A stretch of 64,000 nt of DNA from Oxynema aestuarii AP17 (GCF_012295525.1 NZ_CP051167.1:6005299-6069298); one strand, 5' to 3'; shown: positions 44,387 to 53,999, numbered from the stretch's first letter. Program-made: numbers and translations. The notes: generated from the letters alone by a model not told the origin.

Positions 44387-46213
44387 ATGCGCGATTTTCT
44401 TAAAAATACCTTTGCCAGCATTCTCGGTACCTTAATCGCCCTCGGGATTCTCGGCGGTTTGGGGATTGGCGGCGCGATCGCCCTGATTGCCTTACTCGCC
44501 TCCGGAGAGAGCGAACCGGAAGTCGAAAACCAATCCGTGTTGGTGTTCGACCTTTCCATGACCATCACCGATACGCAACCGGAATCGTCCACCGCCGAAC
44601 TGCTCTCCGATGCGGTCTCCGACGATGACGTTCCCGCAACCATCACCCTGCGCCAAGTCTTAGAAAGTCTGGAAGCTGCCGCCAAAGACGATCGGATCGT
44701 GGGATTGTACTTAGAAGGGAGCAGTAGCGCCAATACGACGGGTTACGCAACCCTCAACGAAGTCAGAAACGCCCTCGAAGAGTTTGCGGAATCGGGCAAA
44801 CCGATCCTCGCTTACGATCTCGACTGGTCCGAACGGGAATATTATCTCGCTTCCGCCGCTAGCGATCTGGCGATCGACCCCTTGGGGATGATGGAACTGA
44901 ACGGTTTGGCGGCGGAAGGGATGTTTTTTGCGGGAGCTTTGGAAAAATACGGCATTCAAGTGCAAGTTACCCGGGTGGGTAAGTACAAATCGGCGGTGGA
45001 ACCGTTTTTGTTGAAAGAACGCAGTCCGGAAGACGAACAACAGACCCAAAAGTTACTCGGCGACCTCTGGGGTGAGTTTTTGCAAGTGTCCAGCCAAACT
45101 CGGGCGATCGATCCGACTCAGATCCAGCAATTGGCGAATAGTAAGGGGTTGTTAACGCCACAAGAGGCGAAAAATAGTGGTTTGGTGACGGAATTAGCGG
45201 ATTATAATACGACGATCGCCAAGCTCAAAGAACTCACGGGAAGTGACGAAGACGATCGCACCTTCCGCCAGGTTCATTTACCCACTTACGCCCAAATTGC
45301 CGACGCCAATCGCGACGAAACTTATCGAACCTCGAACAATGAAATTGCGATCGTCTACGCCGAAGGGTCGATCGTTCAAGGGGCCAGCAGTCCCAATCAA
45401 ATCGGTAGCAGTACCTTGTCGCAACAATTACGCAAACTGCGCCTCGATGAAAATGTCAAAGCGGTGATTTTGCGCGTCAACAGTCCCGGCGGCGGGGTGA
45501 CGGCGTCGGAAATTATCGAACGCGAAGTGGCGGCGATCGCCCAAGTTAAACCGATCGTGGTGTCGATGGGCGATTATGCTGCTTCCGGGGGCTACATGAT
45601 CTCGACGTCCGCCACGGAAATTCTCGCCCAACCGAATACGGTGACCGGATCGATCGGGATTTTTGGCTTGTTGCCGAATATTCAGGGATTGGCGAACAAT
45701 AACGGGATTACCTGGGATGTGGTGAAAACGGCGCAGTATGCCAACTTAAATACGATTACTCGCCCGAAAACGCCCCAGGAAATGAATCTGATTCAAAATT
45801 TGGTCGATCGCAAATACGATAGTTTTTTAAATTTGGTGGCTCAAACTCGGGAATTACCGAAGGCGAAAGTCGCCGAAATCGCTCAAGGTCGGGTGTGGTC
45901 CGGTCGCGAGGCGCAAAAACTCGGTTTGGTCGATCGCCTCGGCGGTTTGGAAGACGCGATCGCCTCGGCGGTGAAGTTAGCCGAACTCGGCGACGATTGG
46001 ACGTTACAAGACTATCCCAAACCGCGCACCTGGGAGGAAATTTTAATCGATCGGCTTTTCAATTCCGTGCGCCGTTCTCCCCGTTCCGGGGTCGTTCCCG
46101 ACGCCCTCACTCGCGAGTTTGAGAATGTACGCGCCGATTTACAAAGTTTACAAGGCTTGAATGACCCGATCGGCGCTTACGCCCGTCTTCCGTTTAATTT
46201 ACGTTTCGATTGA
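44387..46213 (+). CDS. sppA: Signal peptide peptidase SppA, 67K type
   Basis: A membrane serine protease that degrades cleaved signal peptides; cyanobacterial SppA has also been linked to light acclimation. It is 608 residues with an N-terminal membrane segment (10-38). As in 67K SppA there are two tandem S49 domains. The catalytic Lys201 lies in KYKSAVEPF and the nucleophile Ser400 in DYAASGGYMIS. The ends match the family (LPFNLRFD at the C-terminus). Its last 15 bp overlap the convergent sufR gene. Confidence 0.95.
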   Translation: MRDFLKNTFASILGTLIALGILGGLGIGGAIALIALLASGESEPEVENQSVLVFDLSMTITDTQPESSTAELLSDAVSDDDVPATITLRQVLESLEAAAKDDRIVGLYLEGSSSANTTGYATLNEVRNALEEFAESGKPILAYDLDWSEREYYLASAASDLAIDPLGMMELNGLAAEGMFFAGALEKYGIQVQVTRVGKYKSAVEPFLLKERSPEDEQQTQKLLGDLWGEFLQVSSQTRAIDPTQIQQLANSKGLLTPQEAKNSGLVTELADYNTTIAKLKELTGSDEDDRTFRQVHLPTYAQIADANRDETYRTSNNEIAIVYAEGSIVQGASSPNQIGSSTLSQQLRKLRLDENVKAVILRVNSPGGGVTASEIIEREVAAIAQVKPIVVSMGDYAASGGYMISTSATEILAQPNTVTGSIGIFGLLPNIQGLANNNGITWDVVKTAQYANLNTITRPKTPQEMNLIQNLVDRKYDSFLNLVAQTRELPKAKVAEIAQGRVWSGREAQKLGLVDRLGGLEDAIASAVKLAELGDDWTLQDYPKPRTWEEILIDRLFNSVRRSPRSGVVPDALTREFENVRADLQSLQGLNDPIGAYARLPFNLRFD

Positions 46214-46888
46214 GGGTCGCTTTGGGTTGAGGGCGATCGCGTAAGCACATCGGCGATCGCCTTCCATGATATGTTCTACCCGTTCGACGCTGACCTCCGG
46301 ACCGAGCAAGGTTTGAAAAACTTTCATTTCCCAATGGCACAATAATTGACAAGTATGCGCTGCGGTCTGGATCGGACAGTGGTTTTCGACCAGTAAAAAG
46401 CTGCCGTCTTCTCGGGCGATCGCCCGGGCCATATACCCTTCGCGATCGCGGATTTCGGCTAAATGGCGAACCCGCCGCCCTAACTCGCTTTGGCGGTCGC
46501 CGCGTTCGCGATCGTCCTCGGGTTCGGCTAATACTTGGGAATAGGTTTCGACCTGTTGTTTCGCCCGTTCGGCTAACACTTTTTCTAACGCCGACGCCCC
46601 AAAAAGTTTCTCGACATTTTGCAGCATATCGACCATTAAATCGGCATGGGCGTTCGGGAAAAGATCGGCGGATCGTTCGGTTAATTGCCACAGTTTTACC
46701 GGACGTCCTAAAGGTCGTCGATCTTCTTCGTAAGTGACTTGCAGATCGGCTTTCAGGTTTTGCAAGTGCTGGCGAATCGCCATCGGCGAAACTTGCAATT
46801 GTTCCGCTAACTCTGCCGCACTCTGCGGGCCGTACATTTTTAAAAGGTAAAGGATTTGATGTTTGGCTTTTTGTTTTTCCTCCATCAC
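46199..46888 (-). CDS. sufR: SufR: iron-sulfur cluster biogenesis repressor
   Basis: A DeoR/ArsR-like winged-helix repressor with a [4Fe-4S] cluster that represses the suf operon when clusters are sufficient. The helix-turn-helix is at about 22-45 (SAAELAEQLQVSPMAIRQHL). The C-terminal Cys cluster (C171, C180, C184, C214) surrounds the ENHCPIQTAAHTC segment and includes the conserved ligands. It is 229 residues. In many cyanobacteria sufR lies divergent from sufBCDS; here the upstream neighbour is a GDYXXLXY gene and the suf genes are not in the window. Confidence 0.93.
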   Translation of the reverse strand: MMEEKQKAKHQILYLLKMYGPQSAAELAEQLQVSPMAIRQHLQNLKADLQVTYEEDRRPLGRPVKLWQLTERSADLFPNAHADLMVDMLQNVEKLFGASALEKVLAERAKQQVETYSQVLAEPEDDRERGDRQSELGRRVRHLAEIRDREGYMARAIAREDGSFLLVENHCPIQTAAHTCQLLCHWEMKVFQTLLGPEVSVERVEHIMEGDRRCAYAIALNPKRPSIET

Positions 46889-47266
46889 CGAAAACTCGCT
46901 TTATCTTTGAATTAAACTGACACTCTTGGGGGATTTTAGATTTTAGATTTTAGATGTTGGATTTTAGCTTTAGGGGATTTTTAGACATTACAGTGCCTGT
47001 TTTACTGACTCGCACTTGTTCTCTTTCGGCGATCGCCGTCCTCAGGTTCGCGACGAGAACTTCTAAGGATGCGTTCCTCTACAGGCGATCGCGCCCGGTT
47101 TTGACTCCGGTCGATCCTCACTTGTGAAATCGATCGCAAGCGAATTTTGTACATTGTAACAAATTGTCAAATTTCGCAAGTTTGGGAGAAATTACACCAT
47201 TTTTGTTTAAAAAGCTACAGTATTATTCTCCCGATGGCGATCGCGACCAAGATCGGCGCGAGATGC
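46889..47266. other. 378-bp spacer upstream of sufR
   Basis: Contains the sufR promoter region and a TTTAGAT repeat block (46933-46976). The remainder shows no gene or hairpin; two overlapping plus-strand frames reaching past 47266 are not convincing. Confidence 0.55.
46933..46976. repeat. Heptanucleotide repeat block upstream of sufR
   Basis: Three exact TTTAGAT units (46935-46955) followed by degenerate units GTTGGAT and TTTAGCT. It lies about 45 bp upstream of the sufR start codon. Confidence 0.8.
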
Positions 47267-47965
47267 TTAAAACTGATACTTTTTGCCGAGTACCCACAAA
47301 CTCACGGGAATCGCTTTCCCCGCGCGATCGACTTTCACTTCCACGACAAATGAGTGCGTTTGCTCTTCAGATTCAGCTTCCGAAAGCTCAATTTGATTTT
47401 GACGCTGCTGTTGTTGCGCTTCCCAAATCGCTTGATTGAGTTCGTCCCGTTGCGCTTCCGGAAAATAAAACGTTTCCAAACCGTATTCAACTCCATTCCA
47501 ATTCGCATCCCCTTTAATCGCAAGGCGATCGCCTGTCAAACTATCCGGGAGTTGCGGACTGACCGCTACGGGTTGCCACGGCGCCGGGGGCTGACCTTTC
47601 TCCTCTGGTGGCGGTTCTAAAATGACGTAAATATCCGTCCCCTGTTCGATATTTTTCGCCAGTAAATCGCATTCGGAATCGGTATCGTTCCCCGGATCGG
47701 GACAGGGAATCGGTTCCCCGGGAATATCCGCCCAACCGGGGAGGGTTTTGAGGGTATCAAATTCAGAAATTTGATAGCGCAACGTTTGAGAATAACCGCG
47801 CAGCAAATCGTAAGGATCCACGGGAACGGTTTCTAAAACAAGATTGGATCCGGTAGCGAGAACGTAAATCGACCGGGCGGGAATCGTAACGAGGACGACG
47901 GTTTGGAAGAGTAAAGGAATCCAAAATCGCCACTTTGAAACGGGTTGTTCGGATTCGGAAGTCAT
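47267..47965 (-). CDS. GDYXXLXY family membrane-anchored protein
   Basis: A 232-residue protein with one N-terminal membrane segment (about 12-34) and the signature region PYDLLRGYSQTLRYQIS (about 52-68), the form of the GDYXXLXY motif seen in cyanobacteria. The rest is predicted strand-rich and periplasmic, with a Gln-rich segment near 185-195. Family members are often encoded next to DUF2157 or DUF4401 proteins, which is not the case here. The function is unknown. Its start codon directly abuts a TTTAGAT repeat. Confidence 0.82.
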   Translation of the reverse strand: MTSESEQPVSKWRFWIPLLFQTVVLVTIPARSIYVLATGSNLVLETVPVDPYDLLRGYSQTLRYQISEFDTLKTLPGWADIPGEPIPCPDPGNDTDSECDLLAKNIEQGTDIYVILEPPPEEKGQPPAPWQPVAVSPQLPDSLTGDRLAIKGDANWNGVEYGLETFYFPEAQRDELNQAIWEAQQQQRQNQIELSEAESEEQTHSFVVEVKVDRAGKAIPVSLWVLGKKYQF

Positions 47966-48018
47966 TGAATTTTGGATTTTAGATTTTTTTAGATGATTTT
48001 AGATTTTAGATTTTATCT
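47966..48018. repeat. Heptanucleotide repeat abutting a start codon
   Basis: TTTAGAT-type units (TTTGGAT, then TTTAGAT copies with occasional TTT or GAT spacers) run outward from the base next to the start codon of the minus-strand GDYXXLXY gene (CAT at 47963-47965). Confidence 0.85.
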
Positions 48019-48084
48019 TTAGTTTTAATAAGTTTGGGTCGATCGCTGGTGGTGAGTTGGTGAGTTATGCAGCAATAACGATAA

Positions 48085-48104
48085 GGGCGAAAAATTTTTC
48101 GCCC
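48085..48104. repeat. Perfect 20-bp palindrome
   Basis: GGGCGAAAAATTTTTCGCCC is fully self-complementary, with a CCTACC flank on the right. This resembles the cores of dispersed hairpin repeats common in cyanobacterial spacers. Confidence 0.85.
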
Positions 48105-48192
48105 CTACCTTGTACCTTGTTGTCTGAAAATAAAAAGTAGATCGCTCAATTCAGTCGATCTTTTACGCTTAGAGCAAAAAAGAAATGTGACC

Positions 48193-48226
48193 AAAGAATA
48201 AAAGAGGACGAACAAGACTCGCCCTC
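48193..48226 (-). terminator. Rho-independent terminator of the amiC pair
   Basis: On the minus strand the stem GAGGGCGA/TCGTCCTC with a 7-base loop is followed by TTTTATTCTTT. It lies 10 bp after the stop codon of the downstream amidase gene. Confidence 0.8.
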
Positions 48227-48235
48227 CCCTCAATG

Positions 48236-49726
48236 TTAACGCCGATCGCGAACATAGTTGAGAATGCCGCGCGCGATCGCCTCCGCCATGCGCGATCGTT
48301 GTGCCGGATCGGCCAAAATGCGCGAGTCGTCGCGTCCAGTGACAAACCCGGTTTCGACCAACACCGCAGGCATTCGCGTATGACGCAGCACGTAAAAGCG
48401 AGCCTGTTTCACGCCCCGATTGGGCATCGTATTAAAACTCTGAATCATGCTGTTTTGAATATACCCTGCCAGCTCGCGCCCGCTCGAATAGTAAAAGGTT
48501 TCGAGACCGTTGACTTCCGGACGTTTTCCGGCGACGGCGTTGGCGTGAATGCTGACAAACAAATCGGCATTGACCCGATTCGCCAGTTGGGTTCGCGGCG
48601 CCAAATCTAAGGTGCGATCGTCCTGGCGAGTCATGACTACCGTGACCCCATTTTGTTCTAAAATTTGGGCGACTTTCTCGGAAATATCGAGAACTACATC
48701 TTTCTCTTGCAATCCGCCGATGCCGACCGCACCGGGGTCGCGTCCGCCATGTCCGGGATCGATAACAATCGCCAATCGGGTTTGAGGAACCTGGGGGACA
48801 CTGCTGGGTTTTTCGGCGGGGGGAGCGGTGGGAATGGGGGGACGATTGTTAGCATTGGGTAAGTTCGAGGGCGTAGGACCGCGACTCAACTGCAAGGAGA
48901 TTTCGCGATCGCCGTTCTGGGTAATATTGCCAATTTGGGCTCCGGCGGCGGGCAGAATTCGGATCGCCACGGTTTCGGGATCTTCTTGACTGCCGCGCAC
49001 CCACAGGACCGGAGAATCGGAATTCGGGCGCGTCAGACTGCCTTGCCATGCGAGTTCGGCGGAATAAATCGTCAGCATGTAGGCGGAAGTATGGCGGTCC
49101 CAATTACTGGTATAGGCGATCGGGCCGTCGGCTTTGATGGTGACGCGGGAACCGTCCTCACTCAACTCGACGCCTTCGATACGGATTAATCCCGATTGAC
49201 CCCGGGCCAAATTTGGCGGGGCGGATCCTTCGGGCCACACCAAGACCTGGCCGGATCCGTTGCTGCGAGCCTGCCAGTTGGGCGCGGACTCGTCCAAACT
49301 GAGGGTTACCCGGGTCATCGGCGGCGTACTCGACAGTTGGATGACCTGGAGGCGTTCGACGCCCCAGCGTTCGACGTTGAGGGTGCGGCGGGCCAGTTCT
49401 GGGGAGAGACTGACTCCGGGCAGGTCGATGCTGACCCAGGAGCGATCGCTGCTGGGTTTGAGGTCGAATTGGGCTTGTTGACCTCGGGTGTGGAGGATAA
49501 AGCCTTCGTCTTTGATTTCGATGTCTTCGAGCAGGGTAGCGGCTCCGGTAGCGGCGATCGCGCGATCGTCGGGTTCAACCGTGGAGTAATCCTGCTCGGG
49601 GCGCTCGGGTCGATCGGAGAGAGAATGCGGATGGGCGTGAGCGGGACTGCTCAAGAGTAAAGCGCCGAGCAGACCGAGCCACAGGTTTCGATGGGGTAGA
49701 TGAGATTTGCGGGCGAGTTGAGACAT
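48236..49726 (-). CDS. amiC: N-acetylmuramoyl-L-alanine amidase (AMIN + Amidase_3), downstream copy
   Basis: Cleaves the bond between MurNAc and the stem peptide. From the ATG at 49726 (MSQLARKSHLP; an upstream ATG at 49765 adds 13 residues) the protein has 496 residues. A signal peptide (about 10-32, ending AHA) is followed by one AMIN domain (about 60-190), a Pro-rich linker, and an Amidase_3 domain starting at LAIVIDPGHGGRDPGA. The zinc ligands and catalytic Glu lie in DPGHGG, LQEKD, SIHANA and LVETGF. In filamentous cyanobacteria tandem AmiC enzymes drill septal nanopores. It lies 219 bp after its paralogue. Confidence 0.93.
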   Translation of the reverse strand: MSQLARKSHLPHRNLWLGLLGALLLSSPAHAHPHSLSDRPERPEQDYSTVEPDDRAIAATGAATLLEDIEIKDEGFILHTRGQQAQFDLKPSSDRSWVSIDLPGVSLSPELARRTLNVERWGVERLQVIQLSSTPPMTRVTLSLDESAPNWQARSNGSGQVLVWPEGSAPPNLARGQSGLIRIEGVELSEDGSRVTIKADGPIAYTSNWDRHTSAYMLTIYSAELAWQGSLTRPNSDSPVLWVRGSQEDPETVAIRILPAAGAQIGNITQNGDREISLQLSRGPTPSNLPNANNRPPIPTAPPAEKPSSVPQVPQTRLAIVIDPGHGGRDPGAVGIGGLQEKDVVLDISEKVAQILEQNGVTVVMTRQDDRTLDLAPRTQLANRVNADLFVSIHANAVAGKRPEVNGLETFYYSSGRELAGYIQNSMIQSFNTMPNRGVKQARFYVLRHTRMPAVLVETGFVTGRDDSRILADPAQRSRMAEAIARGILNYVRDRR

Positions 49727-49945
49727 GGGCAAGTAAGGAGTCGGTGGAATCACCTTCTTTAGCAATGGGTTAAGGAACGATAGGGACGACTGAATTGAGC
49801 TATTTTCTATCCTTGGGATTTCGCGGCGATCGCCCTTGGCAACCTACGAGACCCTCAAGCGGCGAACCCCCGGATCGATTCCGTGCAGTTTAGCACGGGG
49901 GCCAAGCTGGAAAATTCGGGCAGTCAAAGGGACGCCGTGGGAAAA

Positions 49946-51880
49946 TTAGCTATTATCGCGGATGTAATTGAGGATCCCGCGCGCGATCGCCTCCGCCATG
50001 CGCGATCGCTCCCCCGCATTCGCTAACATGCGCGCGTCGTCGCGTCCGGTGACAAACCCGGTTTCGACCAACACTGCAGGCATCCGCGTGTGACGCAGAA
50101 CGTAAAACCGCGCCCGACGCACGCCGCGATCGTTGACATTTAAAGAATTGAGAATACTGCTGTGAATATAATCGGCCAATCGCCGACCGCTTTCGTAATA
50201 GTAAGTCTCGATCCCATTCACATCCGGGCGACTCATATTAATCGCATTGGCGTGAATGCTGACAAATAAATTGGCATTGACCCGGTTCGCCAATTGGGTT
50301 CGCGGCGCCAGGTCGATTTCGCGATCGTCGTTGCGGCTCATAATCGCGCTGACCCCATTTTGTTCGAGGATTTGCGCCACCTGACGAGAAATATCGATGA
50401 CGACATCTTTTTCGCGCAAGCCGCCAATCCCGATCGCCCCGGGATCGCCGCCCCCATGTCCCGCATCGATCACCACCACCATCCGTCCGTTCGTGGGGCG
50501 CGGTGTCGGTGCGGGGGTATTGTTCGGTACGGGTAACGGCGCGGAGTTATTCGGCGAGGGGACGGCGATCGCCACGTTATCCCCTTGAGACGTCATCCGG
50601 TTCGGCTGCAAGTTCAAAGAAAGTTGTTGGGAATTGTTGCCTTGTTCGACTTGGCCGATTTGAACGCCCGCCCCCGGTAACAAACGGATGACGACGGTCT
50701 CGGCATCTTGCTGAGTGGCTTTAATCCACAATACCGAGGGATTATTTTCCGGGCGAGTCACTTTGACGCCGTCGCCCAGGCGTGCGGAATATAAGGTTAA
50801 TTTATACGCGGACGTTTCCGGATCCCACCCATTTTCGTAAGAGATCGGCCCGTCGGCGTCGATGACCAGTTCGGCGCCGTTATTTTTCAGCTCGATCGCG
50901 TTGACGGTGACGGGTTCGCGATTGGCGGCGGTGAGGCTCGGCGGTGGGCTTCCCTTGGGCCAGAGGGCGATCGCGCCGGAATCGTTGCTGCGAACTTGCC
51001 AGTCGTTGGCGTTTTCGTTCAAACTCAGAATGATGCGGGTCAGAGGTTGGGGCGAGGACGTCACTTCAATCACTTGCACGCGATCGACGCCCCAGCGACC
51101 GACATTGAGCAAACGCGGCGACAGCTCCGACGAAACCGCCACCCCAGGCAGGTCGAGACCGATCCAGTTGCGATCGCCTCTCGCATTGAGGTTGAATTGC
51201 GGTTTTTCCCCCCGAGTCTGCAAGACGAAACCATCGTCGGTGATTTCGATCCCTTCGAGCAAGGTGGGGGCGCCATTGTTGGCGGCGATCGCCGTTCCTG
51301 AATGACCCTCGGTCGTCGAAGCTGCAGGAATTTCGTTCAATCTTTGCGGTTCGGGCAGTTGTACGGTCCACTGACTCGGCGAGATCCCTTTAAATTGAAC
51401 TTGGCGCGGATCGAGGGTGTAACCGCGCGCCAGTTCGACCACGATGCGAGTGGTATTGGGATCGAACTGTCCGACGCGAATCTCGCGAATGTTGCCGCCG
51501 ACCGATTCGCTAAAACTCGGGCGTCCCAAGGTGGTTCCGGGTAAGTCGATCGCCAGCCGGGTAGGATTCGCTAAGAGCTGGGCTTGGGGCTGAACCCCGG
51601 AAGCGGTCGTAAATGAGAGGCGATCGCTGTCGGCGTCGAACCGCCACGAGAGCAGTCGCGCCGCTTCGGCGGGAGTCGCCATTAGAAAGGCACCGACCAG
51701 ACCGGGGAGTAACCACCGCGCCACGATGCCTGTCTTCCTGAGTTGGTTGTGAGTGTTGAGCAAACCAATACCTCGGGTCACCGTTTTAATATCCAGTAAA
51801 CGACTGTCTGTCCTTACAACCTGATGGCTCTGGCGTTTGCCCGGTCTCGGCTCGGACTCGGGTTGTGCCGGACCTGTCAA
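49946..51880 (-). CDS. amiC: N-acetylmuramoyl-L-alanine amidase (two AMIN domains + Amidase_3), upstream copy
   Basis: A 644-residue paralogue of the downstream gene. A hydrophobic segment at about 53-73 ends in AEA and would be the signal peptide, which suggests that translation may start later than ATG 51880, for example at a TTG near residue 40. AMIN domain 1 (about 80-175) has no counterpart in the other copy; AMIN 2 (about 205-335) does. The Amidase_3 domain (from about 468, DAGHGGGDPGAIG) keeps all zinc and catalytic residues and is nearly identical in order to the neighbour, including the C-terminal ARGILNY. The pair looks like an old tandem duplication with later divergence of the N-terminus. 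Confidence 0.93.
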   Translation of the reverse strand: MTGPAQPESEPRPGKRQSHQVVRTDSRLLDIKTVTRGIGLLNTHNQLRKTGIVARWLLPGLVGAFLMATPAEAARLLSWRFDADSDRLSFTTASGVQPQAQLLANPTRLAIDLPGTTLGRPSFSESVGGNIREIRVGQFDPNTTRIVVELARGYTLDPRQVQFKGISPSQWTVQLPEPQRLNEIPAASTTEGHSGTAIAANNGAPTLLEGIEITDDGFVLQTRGEKPQFNLNARGDRNWIGLDLPGVAVSSELSPRLLNVGRWGVDRVQVIEVTSSPQPLTRIILSLNENANDWQVRSNDSGAIALWPKGSPPPSLTAANREPVTVNAIELKNNGAELVIDADGPISYENGWDPETSAYKLTLYSARLGDGVKVTRPENNPSVLWIKATQQDAETVVIRLLPGAGVQIGQVEQGNNSQQLSLNLQPNRMTSQGDNVAIAVPSPNNSAPLPVPNNTPAPTPRPTNGRMVVVIDAGHGGGDPGAIGIGGLREKDVVIDISRQVAQILEQNGVSAIMSRNDDREIDLAPRTQLANRVNANLFVSIHANAINMSRPDVNGIETYYYESGRRLADYIHSSILNSLNVNDRGVRRARFYVLRHTRMPAVLVETGFVTGRDDARMLANAGERSRMAEAIARGILNYIRDNS

Positions 51881-52444
51881 GATCCACCGCTACGGGAGAG
51901 GCTCGATCCTCCATCGGGTGGCCTCGCTTGCGATCGCACTCCTATTTTGAAATCGAATTTATAGGAGCTTTCGGGAATCGAGGGGGTCGGCTATTGTAGT
52001 TGAGAGGAGGATCGATCGCCCAAATGGGTTATAGATCCTGACTGTCCGCATCGGAGGAATCGAGGTGGAGCGCTAGGATCGCACCGAAAGGTTCCTCGGT
52101 CGGGCTTCTACGATAGTACGAGTTGCCTCAACTCCAATCCGGATGGAGTGTGGCGATCGGGGCAGAGTTCGGGTCAGCCGATCGCGGCGCCCTCCAGATG
52201 CACCCTAGAGGGTATTGACTCTCGCTCTGGCGATTGGGTTCAAAATCCGGGAGCGGTTTGCCAGTCCGCGCCACTATTACCCTTCGCGATCGCTGCCATC
52301 GAGCGGTTTTTGTAGATTGACCCCAAATTTGAAACAGGTTGTTATAGTTCGATACAAAACTTGACAATCATATCATGTCCGATCGCGCGGCGATCGGCAA
52401 GATTGGCGATGCCCCCGAGGGGGGGATCGCGGTGCGACGACGGC
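51881..52444. other. 564-bp spacer upstream of the amiC pair
   Basis: It lies between the downstream end of the kinase gene (52445) and the upstream end of the amidase gene (51880), both on the minus strand. Promoter elements for the amidases are likely here, but none is clear enough to mark. A minus-strand frame (52128-52367) has no family signal. Confidence 0.5.
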
Positions 52445-53887
52445 TTAGGGTTCGGTTTCCGAGGGGTCGATCTCCAGCCAGTCGCGGATCTCTTTGGCTA
52501 AACCGAGACATTCCTGTTCGCTCAATTTACGACCGGATTGACCGAAATAGTATTCGCCGATCGCCTCGTCGGGCGATCGCGTCAGGAGTTCGACGCCCAT
52601 CACGAAACGGCGATTGTCGTAAAAAATCGAGACCTCTTCAATTTCGGACAAGACGCCGGACTCGGTGCGATAGTTCAATCCGAGACGTTTGTGCTGGATC
52701 TCGAACCGATCGCGGTCGCGATCGAGCAGCACTTGAGTTCCCTCGAAATAATCGCTAAAACTGGCAAACAGGGCCACGAAAATCAACAGGGGAAAAACCC
52801 CCACGGCGACCTGCAACAGCAGGGAGAGCAAGGTCAGCAAGCCAATCCCGATCAGGATGTAAACCAGCAGTTGGGCGGCGACGTCGGAGGCGCTGAGGCT
52901 TTCTTGTAGGGAGGCGATCGCGCTTTCGATGGTTTCTTTCACTCGGTCGATCGCCGTTTTGCCCCATTCCATGATTTTCAATCCCGGTTCGGGGATGCGA
53001 ATCGCCAGTTGACGCTGGGATTCTTTGAGGTGAATTTCGGTTAAATTCGACCAATCGATCGCGCTGGGGGTGTAGGGGGCGATCGCGCCGGGAGTTTCTA
53101 AAGCGGCGATCGCCTCTTGGGTACTGCTCAAACGTCGGTCTAACTGCGGTTCGACCAGCATTTCCAGCCAGTCCAAGAACGTCGGCGACAGGGTGCGACT
53201 GACGCGATCGCGAAAATCGAGGCGTAAATCTTTCTGGAGTAATTCGGCGGGAGCTATCCCCACGAGTAAATGAATCAGGGTGGCGCCGAGGGCGTAGAGA
53301 TCGGACGCCGGAACCGCCTGTCCGCCAAATTGTTCTAAAGGGGTATAGCCGTAAGTTCCGACCACCGTAAAGCTGCTGCCTTCAATGGCGGCCCGGTCTT
53401 GCACCGCCCCGAAATCGACTAAATAAACGGCCTCGTCCTCGCCGAGGATAATATTGCTCGGTTTGATGTCGCGATGGAGGACGGGGGGATTGAGTTGGTG
53501 CAAGTAAGTGAGAATGTCGAGGACGGCGATCGCAATTTCGCGCACTTGGGTTTCGCTGAACTTTTTGCCGCGATCGAGTAATTCCATCAACGAGGCCCCG
53601 GGGATGTAGTCTTGAACCAGGGCCGACCAGAAGCGATGTTCGTCCAGGAAAAAATAGTCCCGGTAGCGGGGGATGCGCGGGTGGTCGAGATTTTGCAAGA
53701 CCTTGGCTTCGCGCTCGAATAATTTGAAGGCTTCCCATTGTTTCGATCCGCCCCACACCAGTAATTTGACCACGACCGAATCGGAAGAGTGCAAATCTTC
53801 GGCGAGCCAGGTTTGGCGTCCGGGATTGTCGCTCAACGGCTGTTTGAGTTGGTAGCGTTCTTGTAAGACCGACTCGGGTTTTAACAT
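52445..53887 (-). CDS. Serine/threonine protein kinase with C-terminal membrane segments
   Basis: A 480-residue Hanks-type kinase. The ATG at 53887 (MLKPESVLQERYQL) is preferred over 54001, because the upstream 38 residues show no kinase feature. The ATP-binding Lys41 is in VVVKLLVW; HRDIKPSN is at 138-145 and DFG at 158-160; an activation-loop GTYGYTPLEQ and the C-lobe are complete. The glycine-rich loop is degenerate, as in many cyanobacterial kinases. After residue 330 come two hydrophobic segments (about 345-385) and a C-terminal domain of about 90 residues, probably cytoplasmic. The target is unknown. Confidence 0.9.
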   Translation of the reverse strand: MLKPESVLQERYQLKQPLSDNPGRQTWLAEDLHSSDSVVVKLLVWGGSKQWEAFKLFEREAKVLQNLDHPRIPRYRDYFFLDEHRFWSALVQDYIPGASLMELLDRGKKFSETQVREIAIAVLDILTYLHQLNPPVLHRDIKPSNIILGEDEAVYLVDFGAVQDRAAIEGSSFTVVGTYGYTPLEQFGGQAVPASDLYALGATLIHLLVGIAPAELLQKDLRLDFRDRVSRTLSPTFLDWLEMLVEPQLDRRLSSTQEAIAALETPGAIAPYTPSAIDWSNLTEIHLKESQRQLAIRIPEPGLKIMEWGKTAIDRVKETIESAIASLQESLSASDVAAQLLVYILIGIGLLTLLSLLLQVAVGVFPLLIFVALFASFSDYFEGTQVLLDRDRDRFEIQHKRLGLNYRTESGVLSEIEEVSIFYDNRRFVMGVELLTRSPDEAIGEYYFGQSGRKLSEQECLGLAKEIRDWLEIDPSETEP

Positions 53888-53999
53888 AGGGCGATCGCCT
53901 CGGGCCGAACCGCGAAGCGCATTCCGGCGCGATCGTTCCGGGATGGGGGCGCTCCAGTGGATTCGGTATTCTCCTTTCAGTTTAGCCAGATTTGCCGCC

